Source of the DNA: Avimuribaculum sp964395975
Lineage (GTDB): Bacteria > Bacteroidota > Bacteroidia > Bacteroidales > Muribaculaceae
Direction: 5' to 3'
DNA: 35,134 nt
NCBI GenBank assembly: GCA_964395975.1
Contig: CAYNBZ010000019.1
Span: forward strand, 1-35,134
The notes under the pieces are model-generated. The model had not been told where the DNA came from. It made no database searches and saw nothing but the letters and a program-made list of their open reading frames with translations. The position numbers and the translations under genes were made by a program. Of this stretch, positions 23,222-31,932 are shown piece by piece. How positions within the stretch are numbered: the first letter of the stretch is position 1; each line of letters opens with the position of its first letter.

Positions 23222-25408
23222 TTACTTCTTCAGATATGTATTGAAAAAGTCAAGGACGTGCCGGTATAGAACATATCGAGTATCACCTCCGGTTATTGAA
23301 TGGTTTTTATTGGGGAATACCATCATGTTAAACAGCTTGTCGTTTTGCTGCAATTGTGCTGCATAGTTCAGAGTGTTGGTTATGTGTACATTGTCATCGG
23401 CAGTACCGGCAATCAATAGCAGTCGGCCTTTCAGGTTTTCGGCTCGTTTTAGTGGAGAACTTGAGTTGTAACCGTTTTCATTTTCTTGAGGCGTACGCAT
23501 GTATCGTTCGCTATAAACAGTATCGTAGAAACGCCAATCTGTAACAGGTGCTATGGCTACGCCTGCGGCGTATTTGCTGTTGGGTTGCGACATGGCCATT
23601 AACGTTTCATATCCTCCGTAACTCCATCCCCATATACCTATGCGTGTGGCATCAACATAGGGCAGTGATGCCATATATTGCGCTGCGGCAAGTTGGTCGA
23701 TAGATTCGTATTTGCCGAGATTCATGTAAACGATATCCTTGAATTCGCGGCTGCGTCCTCCTGTGCCACGACCATCGACGCAAGCCACGATGTATCCCTG
23801 TGTCGCAAAATATTGTTCCCAGTCCATTTTCCACTGGTTCAACACTTGTTGAGACCCGGGACCGCTGTATTGCGACATTATGACGGGGTATTTCTTATTT
23901 GGGTCGAAGTCTGTCGGCTTTATTATAAAGCCGTTGAGTGCAACTCCATCACTATGCATTGTGAAGAATTCTTTTTGCGGTACATCGTGGTTGTCGCAAT
24001 ATTTGGCGTTGTATGCATGGTTCATTTCGAGGTCGCGTATAGTTTTGCCTTGGTTGTCACGAATGACATATTGGTCGGGTGTCGTGGCATCACTATACCG
24101 TTCAATGAAGTAAGAGTAATCATTGCTGAATTTGGCATCGTGTGTGCCATCGCCGTCAGATATGATTGTGATTTTTCCTGTGGCATCGTCCACTTTGGCA
24201 ATGACGCGGTTTAATGGTCCTTCTTGTGTGGTTTGAATGTAGTGGACTCGTTGTTTCGGGTCGTAGCCATAATATTCGGTTACATTCCAGTCACCGGATG
24301 TAAGCTGTTTGATTGGCGCGCCACTTGCCGAATGTTTGTACAGGTGAGCATAACCGTTCTTCTCGCTTGGAATAATTATGAAATCATCATAAAATTTCAT
24401 TTTCGACATTAGGCCGAAATCAATCCAACTGTCGGATTCTTCTTGATACACAAGTTTGGAAAGTGTCGAGCGAGGATTGGCAGCATATATTTGTATGCGG
24501 TTTTGTGTGCGATTTAGAGTCGTAACCATTAGCCTTGATGAGTCGTTGGTGAATTTTATGGCAGGAATATAGTCATTTGTGGTAATGGGCAACTGCATTG
24601 TTTTAAGTACGCGAGTTTCCACATCATAACTTAGCACGCTTGTTACGGCATTGCGTTGTCCTGCCATTGGATATTTGTATTCAAATTCTGTAGGATATAA
24701 GCAATAACCGGTATTGCCTGTGTTTTCGAACAGTTGCATTGAATACAGTGGTACGTTGGCTTCATCCCATCGTATGAAAGCCAATATGGCATTGTCGGGC
24801 GACCATGAAAAAGAATTTAGCAATCCGAATTCTTCTTGATACACCCAGTCGGGAACAGCATTGATGATTTTGTTCTTTTCGCCATCGGTGGTAATAGCGA
24901 TATTTGTGCCGTAATCGAGCTTTGCAACATATGCGTTGTTGTCTTTTACGTATGCGACCATCCTGCCATTGGGGGATAATGTGGCAATCTCTTCCCCTCC
25001 TTCATCCGACAATTTTGTAAGTTTGTTATGTCGTAATTCATATACGTAGTAGTCGGCTTTGAATGAGTATCTATATATGGTAGAAGAGTTTGTGTATAAT
25101 AATATCTTGTCTTCATTATCCGAGAATTGGAATCCTTCCCATTGAGAAACGGTACAGTTGCGTGCCGTGGTTGAATCGAATATTATTTCGGCTGTTTTAC
25201 CGGTTTTATAGTCACGTTTTATTATTTTGCTTCCACCATCTGTAAGTTCGTAGTAGTATTTTCCATCGGCACTTGGAATCATGTCGTTAATTCCGGTGGG
25301 ATTTTTCTGTTGTGATACGGCGTCTTGCAATGTAAATGCTGCTTTGCATGGTGTGGCTGTTGCCATTGCAGCGGCCATTATGAGTGAGATAATGGTAAAT
25401 TTGTTCAT
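23222..25408 (-). CDS. Dipeptidyl peptidase IV-like S9 serine peptidase, exported
   Basis: A 728-aa secreted prolyl dipeptidase. A Sec signal peptide covers residues 1-24. The beta-propeller (about 40-460) carries the double Glu motif (Glu192-Glu193 in VYQEEF) that binds the substrate N-terminus in DPP IV. The C-terminal alpha/beta hydrolase domain has the triad Ser596 (GWSYGG), Asp671 (GTADDNVH) and His703 (NKNHS), spaced as in human DPP4 (630, 708, 740). It releases X-Pro or X-Ala dipeptides in the periplasm, useful for peptide catabolism. The start is set at 25408: an in-frame ATG at 25438 lies inside the predicted promoter and ahead of the signal peptide. miaA follows after 2 bp. Confidence 0.94.
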   Translation of the reverse strand: MNKFTIISLIMAAAMATATPCKAAFTLQDAVSQQKNPTGINDMIPSADGKYYYELTDGGSKIIKRDYKTGKTAEIIFDSTTARNCTVSQWEGFQFSDNEDKILLYTNSSTIYRYSFKADYYVYELRHNKLTKLSDEGGEEIATLSPNGRMVAYVKDNNAYVAKLDYGTNIAITTDGEKNKIINAVPDWVYQEEFGLLNSFSWSPDNAILAFIRWDEANVPLYSMQLFENTGNTGYCLYPTEFEYKYPMAGQRNAVTSVLSYDVETRVLKTMQLPITTNDYIPAIKFTNDSSRLMVTTLNRTQNRIQIYAANPRSTLSKLVYQEESDSWIDFGLMSKMKFYDDFIIIPSEKNGYAHLYKHSASGAPIKQLTSGDWNVTEYYGYDPKQRVHYIQTTQEGPLNRVIAKVDDATGKITIISDGDGTHDAKFSNDYSYFIERYSDATTPDQYVIRDNQGKTIRDLEMNHAYNAKYCDNHDVPQKEFFTMHSDGVALNGFIIKPTDFDPNKKYPVIMSQYSGPGSQQVLNQWKMDWEQYFATQGYIVACVDGRGTGGRSREFKDIVYMNLGKYESIDQLAAAQYMASLPYVDATRIGIWGWSYGGYETLMAMSQPNSKYAAGVAIAPVTDWRFYDTVYSERYMRTPQENENGYNSSSPLKRAENLKGRLLLIAGTADDNVHITNTLNYAAQLQQNDKLFNMMVFPNKNHSITGGDTRYVLYRHVLDFFNTYLKK

Positions 25409-25435
25409 ATTAATGTGTCGTGAATTATTTACAGA

Positions 25436-25470
25436 CAAAAATAGCGAGAAAAATTGTAATTCACTTCAAA
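25436..25470 (-). promoter_or_regulatory. Putative promoter of the peptidase-miaA unit
   Basis: On the minus strand TATTTTTG (25436-25443) matches the -7 consensus, with TTTG at 25467-25470 about 23 bp upstream, slightly longer than usual. A start near 25429 gives a leader of about 20 nt before the ATG at 25408. Confidence 0.55.
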
Positions 25471-25485
25471 TATATAGGGATGTTT

Positions 25486-25518
25486 TGCATGAAGTCTTGT
25501 TCATGCATTTCTAAATGC
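25486..25518. repeat. Two overlapping, mutually exclusive inverted repeats
   Basis: TGCATGAA (25486-25493) pairs with TTCATGCA (25500-25507) around a 6-nt loop. GCATTT (25505-25510) pairs with AAATGC (25513-25518) around 2 nt. Both need bases 25505-25507, so only one can form at a time. They lie in the gap downstream of the acyltransferase and upstream of the peptidase promoter. They may end the acyltransferase transcript or be a protein site; there is no strong U-run. Confidence 0.35.
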
Positions 25519-25562
25519 CATGAATGTTTTGTCTGCCTGCCTTGGGCATCTTGTATTGAACG

Positions 25563-26543
25563 TTATTTAAGACCGAGAAGGTAGCGCGTGGCAGAAAACC
25601 TTTTGGTAATATGATACACCAGCAGAGGTCCGATTATGCCCGCCATTATTACAACTATGGCTTGGATGGGAAATATATACCATGATTCATCATGAAGTGG
25701 TAATTTGAGAAATGCAGCTTTTGCAATCCCCTCAAAAGTTGTATGAAACAGATAAATGGTATATGACGCGGTGGCAACCGAGAGTAGCCAATTGCGCTTT
25801 GTGTTTATATGCAAGTTGATGATTTGTGAGACATATATGACAAAAGCAATGCCTACAAAGGGCAGAACAGCTTCGAGCAATGGGTAGGTTCCCTTAGGAG
25901 CAGATAGGAATAAGACTTCCAATATGATGAAGATGGCAGTTGTGATAGACATTTTGATACAACTGAATTGATTGATGGCTTTCCCGAAACTGTTTTCTTT
26001 AATGACCACGCCAAACATAAAATATACAAACATCCGTTTGAATTCACTTAAACAAAAGGTATCAGGTAAAGAGAATGGCAAGTACGCAAATATCAGGCTG
26101 CCTAAGAATAGCAAGTTGTGAGAAGTGCGAGTTTTGAACAGCGGGATGATAAGGTACATGAGAAATAGTGCCCATATAAACCAAAGGAAATAACCGGCTT
26201 CGGGCAAGTAAAACATCTTCAGGTAAGATAACGGGGTGACAGGATTTTCTATATATGCGTTTCCTTGTGACAGGAGTTTAAATGTAATTACGATGACCGA
26301 ACAGGTGAAATATGGCACCATAAGTCGTCTAATCTTTTTTATTACGAAATCGCCATACGTTATCTGTTTATTGATACCATATACGTATCCACTGGCAAAC
26401 AAAAACAAAGGCATGTGAAAAGAGTATATGAAACGACGCATGGTTTCATACCACTGGGGTGAATTGTCGGGGAAATAATGTCCTATTACAACTAAAATGA
26501 TACAAATAGCCTTGGCAATATCTATGTATAAAATTCTGTCCAT
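25563..26543 (-). CDS. Integral membrane acyltransferase (Acyltransferase 3/OafA family)
   Basis: A 326-aa inner-membrane protein with about ten TM helices. The N-terminal pattern DIAKAICIILVVIGH (about residues 8-22) includes the family's essential His in the first helix, and SFHMPLFLFASGYV (about 41-54) and the RRLMVPYF motif (about 72-79) are family hallmarks. Members move acetyl or other acyl groups from the cytoplasm onto surface sugars, O-antigen, peptidoglycan or other acceptors; the acceptor cannot be told from sequence. Its size and look resemble fucose 4-O-acetylase-like proteins. No glycosyltransferase or polysaccharide cluster is nearby. A 60-aa ORF starts upstream and ends 32 bp before it. 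Confidence 0.88.
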   Translation of the reverse strand: MDRILYIDIAKAICIILVVIGHYFPDNSPQWYETMRRFIYSFHMPLFLFASGYVYGINKQITYGDFVIKKIRRLMVPYFTCSVIVITFKLLSQGNAYIENPVTPLSYLKMFYLPEAGYFLWFIWALFLMYLIIPLFKTRTSHNLLFLGSLIFAYLPFSLPDTFCLSEFKRMFVYFMFGVVIKENSFGKAINQFSCIKMSITTAIFIILEVLFLSAPKGTYPLLEAVLPFVGIAFVIYVSQIINLHINTKRNWLLSVATASYTIYLFHTTFEGIAKAAFLKLPLHDESWYIFPIQAIVVIMAGIIGPLLVYHITKRFSATRYLLGLK

Positions 26544-26575
26544 CGGTTGAATAATATATAGTTGGAGCCGGATAT

Positions 26576-26758
26576 TTATTTCACCACTTGCCCGTTAAAA
26601 TTCGTGGCCACTATTCTTGTGTTATTGCCGTGTAGGGTTATGGTCTCGCCTGTGTTGTTTAGAAATTTTCCCCCGTTGAAAAATATAGTTATGTCATCAA
26701 AATAAGTTTTCTCGGTAATTTCACAGTTTTCAACGAGTATTATATCTTTGTTTTTCAT
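26576..26758 (-). CDS. Small 60-aa hypothetical protein
   Basis: I do not recognise this ORF. It encodes 60 residues with no signal peptide or TM helix. The sequence alternates short hydrophobic beta-strand-like stretches with Asn/Gly turns (for example FFNGGKFLNNTGETITLHGNN), a pattern like one or two turns of a beta-helix. Two facts favour it being real: a minus-strand TACATTTG box lies about 50 bp upstream of its ATG, and the acyltransferase gene follows after 32 bp, consistent with a two-gene unit. It could equally be a remnant of a longer gene. Confidence 0.42.
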   Translation of the reverse strand: MKNKDIILVENCEITEKTYFDDITIFFNGGKFLNNTGETITLHGNNTRIVATNFNGQVVK

Positions 26759-26806
26759 TTAAGAGCGAATAATTGAAGTCTGTATGCTTTTATTTATTTT
26801 TTTTTA

Positions 26807-26814
26807 CAAATGTA
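26807..26814 (-). promoter_or_regulatory. Possible promoter of the small ORF-acyltransferase unit
   Basis: On the minus strand TACATTTG matches the -7 consensus TAnnTTTG. No good -33 box is seen 19 bp upstream. The predicted start near 26800 gives a leader of about 42 nt before the ATG at 26758. Confidence 0.45.
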
Positions 26815-26884
26815 GTCACAAAATGTAGTAATTGGTGGATTTTATAGGTTAAATTATGTTTAATAATTGAAATGTGTAATATGT

Positions 26885-26937
26885 GGAAAAGAAACGAGAA
26901 CACACTCCCACTTGTTCGAGGAGTGTGTTCTCGTTTC
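26885..26937 (-). terminator. valS rho-independent terminator
   Basis: A perfect 18-bp stem (26891-26908 with 26920-26937; core GAGAACACACTCC) closes an 11-nt loop. On the minus strand it is followed by TTTTCC. It begins 26 bp after the valS stop codon. Confidence 0.88.
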
Positions 26938-26963
26938 CTTGATTTATATGTCAGAGATTTTTG

Positions 26964-29630
26964 TTATTGCCTGTTAAGGGTGGCAATGCTGGCTTTGAGA
27001 GCCTCGATTTTAGCAGTTGCATCGGCGAGTTTTTTGCGTTCGCCTGCAACTACGGCTTCCGGGGCATTGTTGACAAATTTCTCATTGCTCAATTTTTTCT
27101 CTGTTGACATTTTGAAACCTTGCATATACTTCAAGTCTGCTTCGAGCTTCTTTAGTTCTTCTTCCACATTGATGCTGTTACCTAACGGTACGGCATATTC
27201 GGTTGTGCCTACAAGGAATGTTGCGGCAGAGGCATCTTTGGTTGAAACTTCGTTGATTGCCGATATGTTGGCAAGTTTGCAAATAACATCGCTGAACGGA
27301 TTGCCAAAGCTGCCTTGTACTTGCAATTCAAGAGCATTCTTGTTTGGAATGTTGCGTTGCAGTCGTATGGTACGTATGCCTGCTATTATTTCTTTAGCTT
27401 CATCCATTGCCTTTATGCAATCGTTATCCACATCCCCTGCCTTTGGTAGCAATGCATACATTATGCTCTCTCCATCGTTGCGAGGAACAAGGTGTTGCCA
27501 CAGTTCTTCGGTGATGAATGGCATGAAAGGATGGAGCAGACGCAGCAACATATCGAAGTAGTGTAGCGTGGCATCGTATGTGGTGCGGTCAATAGGTTGG
27601 CCGTATGCCGGTTTCACCATTTCCAGATACCATGAAGAAAATTCGTCCCAGAAGAGCTTGTAAACAGCCATCAACGCCTCGGACAGGCGGAACTTGCCAA
27701 ACAGGTCGGCAAGTTCTGTTGTGGTGTTGTCAATGACATTTCCAAACCAACGCACGGCCTCGGCTGCGGCTGTAGGTTGTTCTGTGTCGTCGGCAACCTG
27801 CCAGCCCTTAACAAGGCGGAAGGCATTCCATATCTTGTTGTTGAAGTTGCGGCCTTGTTCACACAGTGCATCGTCATAAAGGATGTCGTTGCCTGCGGGA
27901 GCCGAGAGCAACAGCCCCATGCGTACGCCATCGGCACCATATTTTTCGATAAGTCCTATCGGGTCGGGTGAATTGCCGAGCTGTTTCGACATCTTTCGTC
28001 CTAACTTGTCACGGACAATACCTGTAAAATAGACATTTTTGAACGGACGGTCACCACAGTATTCATAACCTGCCATAATCATACGCGCAACCCAGAAGAA
28101 TATAATATCGGGACCAGTAACGAGGTCGGTGGTAGGGTAGTAGTAGTTTATCTCCTTGTTATTTGGGTTGAGAATGCCATCAAACAGAGATATGGGCCAC
28201 AACCATGACGAGAACCATGTGTCCAGGCAATCCTCATCTTGCCTGAGCGAGAAACCGGTGTCGGCAAGTACGGGATATTTCTCTATGGCTTGTCGGCGGG
28301 CTTCTTCTTCGTTTTCGGCAACGATGCATTCACGTCCTATTTCCATCCCGTCAGGTGCTTCGATATAATACGCCGGAATACGGTGTCCCCACCACAGTTG
28401 GCGCGAGATGCACCAGTCCTTGATGTTGGTCATCCAGTAGCGGTATGTGTTTTTGAATTTTGCCGGATAGAATTTTACATCGTCTTTCTCCACGGCTTCG
28501 AGAGCCGGACGTGCAAGTTGTTCCATTTTCAAGAACCATTGCATCGACAATTTCGGTTCGATAACAGCGTTTGTGCGTTCGCTATGACCCACTTTGTTGG
28601 TGTATGATTCCACTTTTTCAAGCAGTCCGGCAGTTTCGAGGTCTTTCTCGATTTGCTGGCGCACAGCAAATCTGTCCATCCCGACATATAGCTCTGCAGC
28701 TTCACTCAGGGTGCCGTCATCGTTGAAAATGTCGATGCTCGGCAAGTTGTGTTTTTCGCCAAGCATGTAGTCGTTGATATCGTGGGCGGGGGTGACTTTA
28801 AGGCAACCGGTACCAAACTCGATATCGACATATTCGTCTTCGATAACCGGAATTTCCCGTCCGACGAGTGGAACAATCACGCGCTTGCCGCGTAACCATT
28901 GATTCTTGGGGTCGTTGGGGTTGATGCACATGGCTGTGTCACCCATTATGGTTTCAGGGCGTGTCGTTGCAACAACTGCATATGAAGGTTCTCCCTCAGT
29001 GGCAGTTGACGGAGCCACATAATATTTCAAATAGTATAGCTTGCCATGCTCTTCCTTGTAGATGACTTCTTCATCAGAGAGTGCTGTGAGTGCTTTTGGA
29101 TCCCAATTTACCATTCTCACGCCACGGTATATGAGTCCCTTTTTGTAAAGGTCGCAAAAAACGTGTATGACGCTACGGCTGCGTTTTTCATCCATGGTGA
29201 AAGCTGTCCGGCTCCAGTCGCATGATGCCCCCAGACGTTTAAGCTGTTCAAGAATGATTCCGCCATGCTTGTGGGTCCATTCCCAAGCGTGTTTCAGAAA
29301 TTCGTCACGTGTCAGGTCGGTTTTTTTTATACCCTCTTGGGCAAGTTTATTAACAACCTTGGCTTCAGTGGCGATGGAAGCGTGGTCGGTGCCCGGTACC
29401 CAAAGGGCGTTTTTGCCCTCCATTCGTGCACGTCGCATGAGTATGTCTTGAATGGTGTTGTTGAGCATGTGGCCCATGTGCAGGATTCCGGTCACATTTG
29501 GTGGCGGGATGACTATGGTGTATGGTTCGCGTTCATCGGGCTCGGAATGAAACAGATTGTGTTCCATCCAGTATTTATACCATTTGCCCTCGACTTCCGA
29601 CGGGTCGTATTTAGTCGCTAATTCTTTCAT
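26964..29630 (-). CDS. valS: Valine--tRNA ligase
   Basis: An 888-aa class Ia aminoacyl-tRNA synthetase that charges tRNA-Val. The ATP-binding HIGH motif reads HMGH at residues 51-54. The KMSKS loop reads KMSKQ at 546-550; the fifth position is Gln, which I believe is common in Bacteroidota ValRS. The CP1 editing domain (about 190-400) includes TTRPETIMGDTA. The anticodon-binding domain follows, and the last 65 residues form the ValRS-specific coiled coil (EEELKKLEADLKYMQGFKMS). Length fits the family. It is monocistronic, divergent from maf, and ends at a strong terminator. Confidence 0.97.
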   Translation of the reverse strand: MKELATKYDPSEVEGKWYKYWMEHNLFHSEPDEREPYTIVIPPPNVTGILHMGHMLNNTIQDILMRRARMEGKNALWVPGTDHASIATEAKVVNKLAQEGIKKTDLTRDEFLKHAWEWTHKHGGIILEQLKRLGASCDWSRTAFTMDEKRSRSVIHVFCDLYKKGLIYRGVRMVNWDPKALTALSDEEVIYKEEHGKLYYLKYYVAPSTATEGEPSYAVVATTRPETIMGDTAMCINPNDPKNQWLRGKRVIVPLVGREIPVIEDEYVDIEFGTGCLKVTPAHDINDYMLGEKHNLPSIDIFNDDGTLSEAAELYVGMDRFAVRQQIEKDLETAGLLEKVESYTNKVGHSERTNAVIEPKLSMQWFLKMEQLARPALEAVEKDDVKFYPAKFKNTYRYWMTNIKDWCISRQLWWGHRIPAYYIEAPDGMEIGRECIVAENEEEARRQAIEKYPVLADTGFSLRQDEDCLDTWFSSWLWPISLFDGILNPNNKEINYYYPTTDLVTGPDIIFFWVARMIMAGYEYCGDRPFKNVYFTGIVRDKLGRKMSKQLGNSPDPIGLIEKYGADGVRMGLLLSAPAGNDILYDDALCEQGRNFNNKIWNAFRLVKGWQVADDTEQPTAAAEAVRWFGNVIDNTTTELADLFGKFRLSEALMAVYKLFWDEFSSWYLEMVKPAYGQPIDRTTYDATLHYFDMLLRLLHPFMPFITEELWQHLVPRNDGESIMYALLPKAGDVDNDCIKAMDEAKEIIAGIRTIRLQRNIPNKNALELQVQGSFGNPFSDVICKLANISAINEVSTKDASAATFLVGTTEYAVPLGNSINVEEELKKLEADLKYMQGFKMSTEKKLSNEKFVNNAPEAVVAGERKKLADATAKIEALKASIATLNRQ

Positions 29631-29656
29631 AAAACCAATATTTTCAATTCAAGCTA

Positions 29657-29664
29657 CAAAATTA
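29657..29664 (-). promoter_or_regulatory. Possible valS -7 box
   Basis: On the minus strand TAATTTTG matches TAnnTTTG, 26 bp upstream of the valS ATG. The nearest TTTG is 14 bp further upstream (29679-29682), a shorter spacing than usual. I saw no T-box leader. Confidence 0.45.
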
Positions 29665-29785
29665 ACAATAAATCCTAACAAATTATATTCCGTTTTCACG
29701 ATTGTGTGTATAAAGTGGCGTGGCTCTTTCAGTGCTAACGGACGATAATTGGTGATTTATGGGTGCGCAAAACAAAAATAAGGCG

Positions 29786-29793
29786 TATATTTG
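29786..29793 (+). promoter_or_regulatory. Possible maf -7 box
   Basis: TATATTTG fits the consensus, but no -33 box is seen. It lies downstream of the first in-frame ATG (29763), which argues against that codon as the maf start. Confidence 0.4.
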
Positions 29794-29867
29794 GACACTG
29801 TAAATTGACTGCCCTATCCATGCAGGTCAGCAGGGGGGGTCGTTTTTTTGTTAATTGGAAAATGTAT

Positions 29868-30455
29868 ATGAAGCCGTTGGAGAATTTAAGCAAATATGAA
29901 GTGTTGCTTGCAAGTAACTCGCCGAGACGAAGAGAGTTGCTCGGTAATCTTGGCATTGATTTCAAATCATTCGTGATTGAAGGGATTGATGAGAGTTATC
30001 CTGATGGTACTCCGCTGATGGAAGTTGCGGGAGTAATATCAAGGAAGAAAGCCGAAGCCTATAAAGCTGAAGCGGGTGACAACCGATTGATTATTACTGC
30101 CGATACCGTTGTGATATGTGGTGGGGCTGTTCTGGGCAAACCCCATGACGCAGCCGATGCCATGGCCATGTTGCGACAATTATCGGGTAAAACGCATCAA
30201 GTGGTTACCGGTGTCACTATCACCACGGCGGCGAGGCAATCATCGTTCAGTGTAGTTACCGAAGTTGAGTTTGCGCAACTGACAGATGATGAGATAAGAT
30301 ATTACGTCGATACTTATAATCCCACCGACAAGGCAGGTGCTTATGGTATCCAAGAGTGGATAGGGTGTATCGGAGTGTGCCGCATCAGTGGCAGTTTTTA
30401 TAATGTGATGGGGCTGCCGTTGCAGCGGCTTTATACCGAATTAAAGAAATTTTAA
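29868..30455 (+). CDS. maf: Maf family nucleotide pyrophosphatase
   Basis: A 195-aa cytoplasmic house-cleaning pyrophosphatase that hydrolyses non-canonical or dTTP/UTP-type nucleoside triphosphates to the monophosphate. The N-terminal ASNSPRRRELL (about residues 13-23) binds the phosphates, ADTVV near residue 78 includes the catalytic Asp, and KAGAYGIQEWIG near 158-169 is the C-terminal signature. These features favour the YhdE (dTTP/UTP) subgroup. The frame is open further upstream (ATGs at 29763, 29820 and 29862). I chose 29868 because family members begin about ten residues before the ASNSPRR motif and the upstream part is low-complexity leader DNA with G7 and T7 runs. Convergent with the OmpA-like gene, with a 38-bp gap. 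Confidence 0.93.
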   Translation: MKPLENLSKYEVLLASNSPRRRELLGNLGIDFKSFVIEGIDESYPDGTPLMEVAGVISRKKAEAYKAEAGDNRLIITADTVVICGGAVLGKPHDAADAMAMLRQLSGKTHQVVTGVTITTAARQSSFSVVTEVEFAQLTDDEIRYYVDTYNPTDKAGAYGIQEWIGCIGVCRISGSFYNVMGLPLQRLYTELKKF

Positions 30456-30493
30456 GTGTGGTCTCATTTTTGGTGGCACAAAAGTCCTCCTCA

Positions 30494-31102
30494 TCAGTCT
30501 GCAATGGTGACAAACACATCTACATAGCGGTTTTGTGCGCGCCCCTCAATGGTGTTGTTGTCTCCTACCGGGTCGGTGTCGCCAAGTCCGATGGCTTGTA
30601 TTGCATCGGGGTCATATCCCATGTTCTCAAAAAATTCTGCAACAGTTTCGGCGCGTTCTTCCGATAACTCTTGTGTGTAATCGCGGCTTTCGCTGTTATC
30701 GGCCGAGCCATATATTATCATTTCCGAGAAAGGCTTGTCATCGAGCAAGGTGCCGATGTAAATCAGTTCAAACATTGCCTCTTTCGTTAAGTCTGCGTTA
30801 CGGGGCGAGAATAGTATGGAATTGTCGCTCGATACTTTAACATAGGTCATTTTTTGCTCGTCATCATGAAACCACACGAATGTTCTCATTTCCATACTGT
30901 CGCGATTGGTTGAGGTGCCGGTACGTATATATACCGGTTTCAGCCACCACTTGCTTGTGTCGGGGGTGACTTTACGCTGTGGGTATCCGTCATAGTTATC
31001 GGCGTAGTCGTTGGAATATGAATATGTGAATGCCAGGCAAGATGACATCATTTGTGTGATGGCTACGATTGCTATTACTATAAGCAGGTTGTAATACTTC
31101 AT
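30494..31102 (-). CDS. Lipoprotein with C-terminal OmpA-like peptidoglycan-binding domain
   Basis: A 202-aa envelope protein. The signal peptide (residues 1-21) ends at a plausible lipobox with Cys22 (MSSC). The middle part (about 23-115) is unique, with aromatic-rich and beta-like segments. Residues about 115-200 are an OmpA C-terminal domain: the beta strand IYGSADNS, the helix LSEERAETVAEFFENMGY, the GLGDTDPVGDN loop and the closing GRAQNRYVDVFV, which carries the family's conserved Asp/Arg-type contacts to diaminopimelate. It probably tethers the outer membrane to the wall or acts as an accessory of another envelope complex. The promoter is unclear: only a TATCTTTA near-match lies about 35 bp upstream. 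Confidence 0.85.
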   Translation of the reverse strand: MKYYNLLIVIAIVAITQMMSSCLAFTYSYSNDYADNYDGYPQRKVTPDTSKWWLKPVYIRTGTSTNRDSMEMRTFVWFHDDEQKMTYVKVSSDNSILFSPRNADLTKEAMFELIYIGTLLDDKPFSEMIIYGSADNSESRDYTQELSEERAETVAEFFENMGYDPDAIQAIGLGDTDPVGDNNTIEGRAQNRYVDVFVTIAD

Positions 31103-31224
31103 ATCGTGTAGGTTAGAGGTTTATTGTTTATTTTGTAAAGATACACCATAGTTTGCGTTGGTGTATATATAAACAATGATAAATAATGTTGTGTAATTAA
31201 AAATGTGTGGGCTGTGTGCAAATG

Positions 31225-31932
31225 TTATTGGCATTCGCTCTTTGTGTAATGATGCGCCGCATGGCATTCATGGAGTGTCTTATCGACTATGATATGTCGG
31301 TTGGCCATTTCGGCAATGACTGTCATTTCGTGTGACACGAGTATGATTGTGGAGTGCATGGAAAGTTGTTTGATAATGTCGTATAAGTGGTGCTCGAATG
31401 TCTTGTCGATATATGAAAGGGGTTCATCGAGTACCAGTACTTCGGGATTTGAAATAATGGCTCTGCCGAGCAGTGTGCGTTGTAACTGGCCGCCTGACAG
31501 TGTGCCTATCGGGCATTGGCGTTTGGCGGTCATTCCCACTGTGTCGAGTGTAGCGTCTATGAGTTTACGTTCGGCCGAGTTGATGCGGTGCAATGGCTTC
31601 ATGATGCTTGGCAGTCCCATTGCCACCACTTCTTCAACCGTTACGGGAAATCGGCTGTCAATCATGTTTTTCTGTGGCAGATATCCCATGTCAAGACGTT
31701 TCACCTGTCGGTTGCCACGGAAAAAATATACATTTCCGCTCGATGGCTTGAGCAGTTGCAGGATTATGCGCAGCATCGTAGTCTTTCCGCCACCATTGGG
31801 ACCGGTGACAGCTACGAAGTCGCCCCGATTGATGGTCAGCGAAGCATGGTCGATTGCAAGCGTCTGACTGTTGTTATAGGCCATGCATACATTGTCGAGG
31901 ATGATGATATTTTTAGTTGTTGGCGACTGCAT
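31225..31932 (-). CDS. ZnuC/TroB-like metal ABC transporter ATPase
   Basis: A 235-aa cytoplasmic ATPase of the zinc/manganese ABC importer group. All motifs are intact: Walker A GPNGGGKTT at 44-52, Q-loop Gln87, signature LSGGQ at 145-149, Walker B VLVLDE at 165-170, and the switch His201. The tail after residue 218 is Cys/His-rich (HECHAAHHY), which could sense or bind metal. It overlaps the upstream binding-protein gene by 20 nt, so the two are translationally coupled. The permease expected in such operons is absent: the next gene downstream is an unrelated lipoprotein. The metal is probably zinc or manganese, but this cannot be settled from the ATPase. Confidence 0.92.
   Translation of the reverse strand: MQSPTTKNIIILDNVCMAYNNSQTLAIDHASLTINRGDFVAVTGPNGGGKTTMLRIILQLLKPSSGNVYFFRGNRQVKRLDMGYLPQKNMIDSRFPVTVEEVVAMGLPSIMKPLHRINSAERKLIDATLDTVGMTAKRQCPIGTLSGGQLQRTLLGRAIISNPEVLVLDEPLSYIDKTFEHHLYDIIKQLSMHSTIILVSHEMTVIAEMANRHIIVDKTLHECHAAHHYTKSECQ

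Noticed and set aside
25409..25438. Upstream ATG giving a 738-aa peptidase
   Set aside because: It lies within the predicted promoter and would place ten polar residues before the signal peptide.
26872..27561. Plus-strand ORF of 229 aa over the end of valS
   Set aside because: Antisense to the valS anticodon-binding and coiled-coil regions and begins in the valS terminator.
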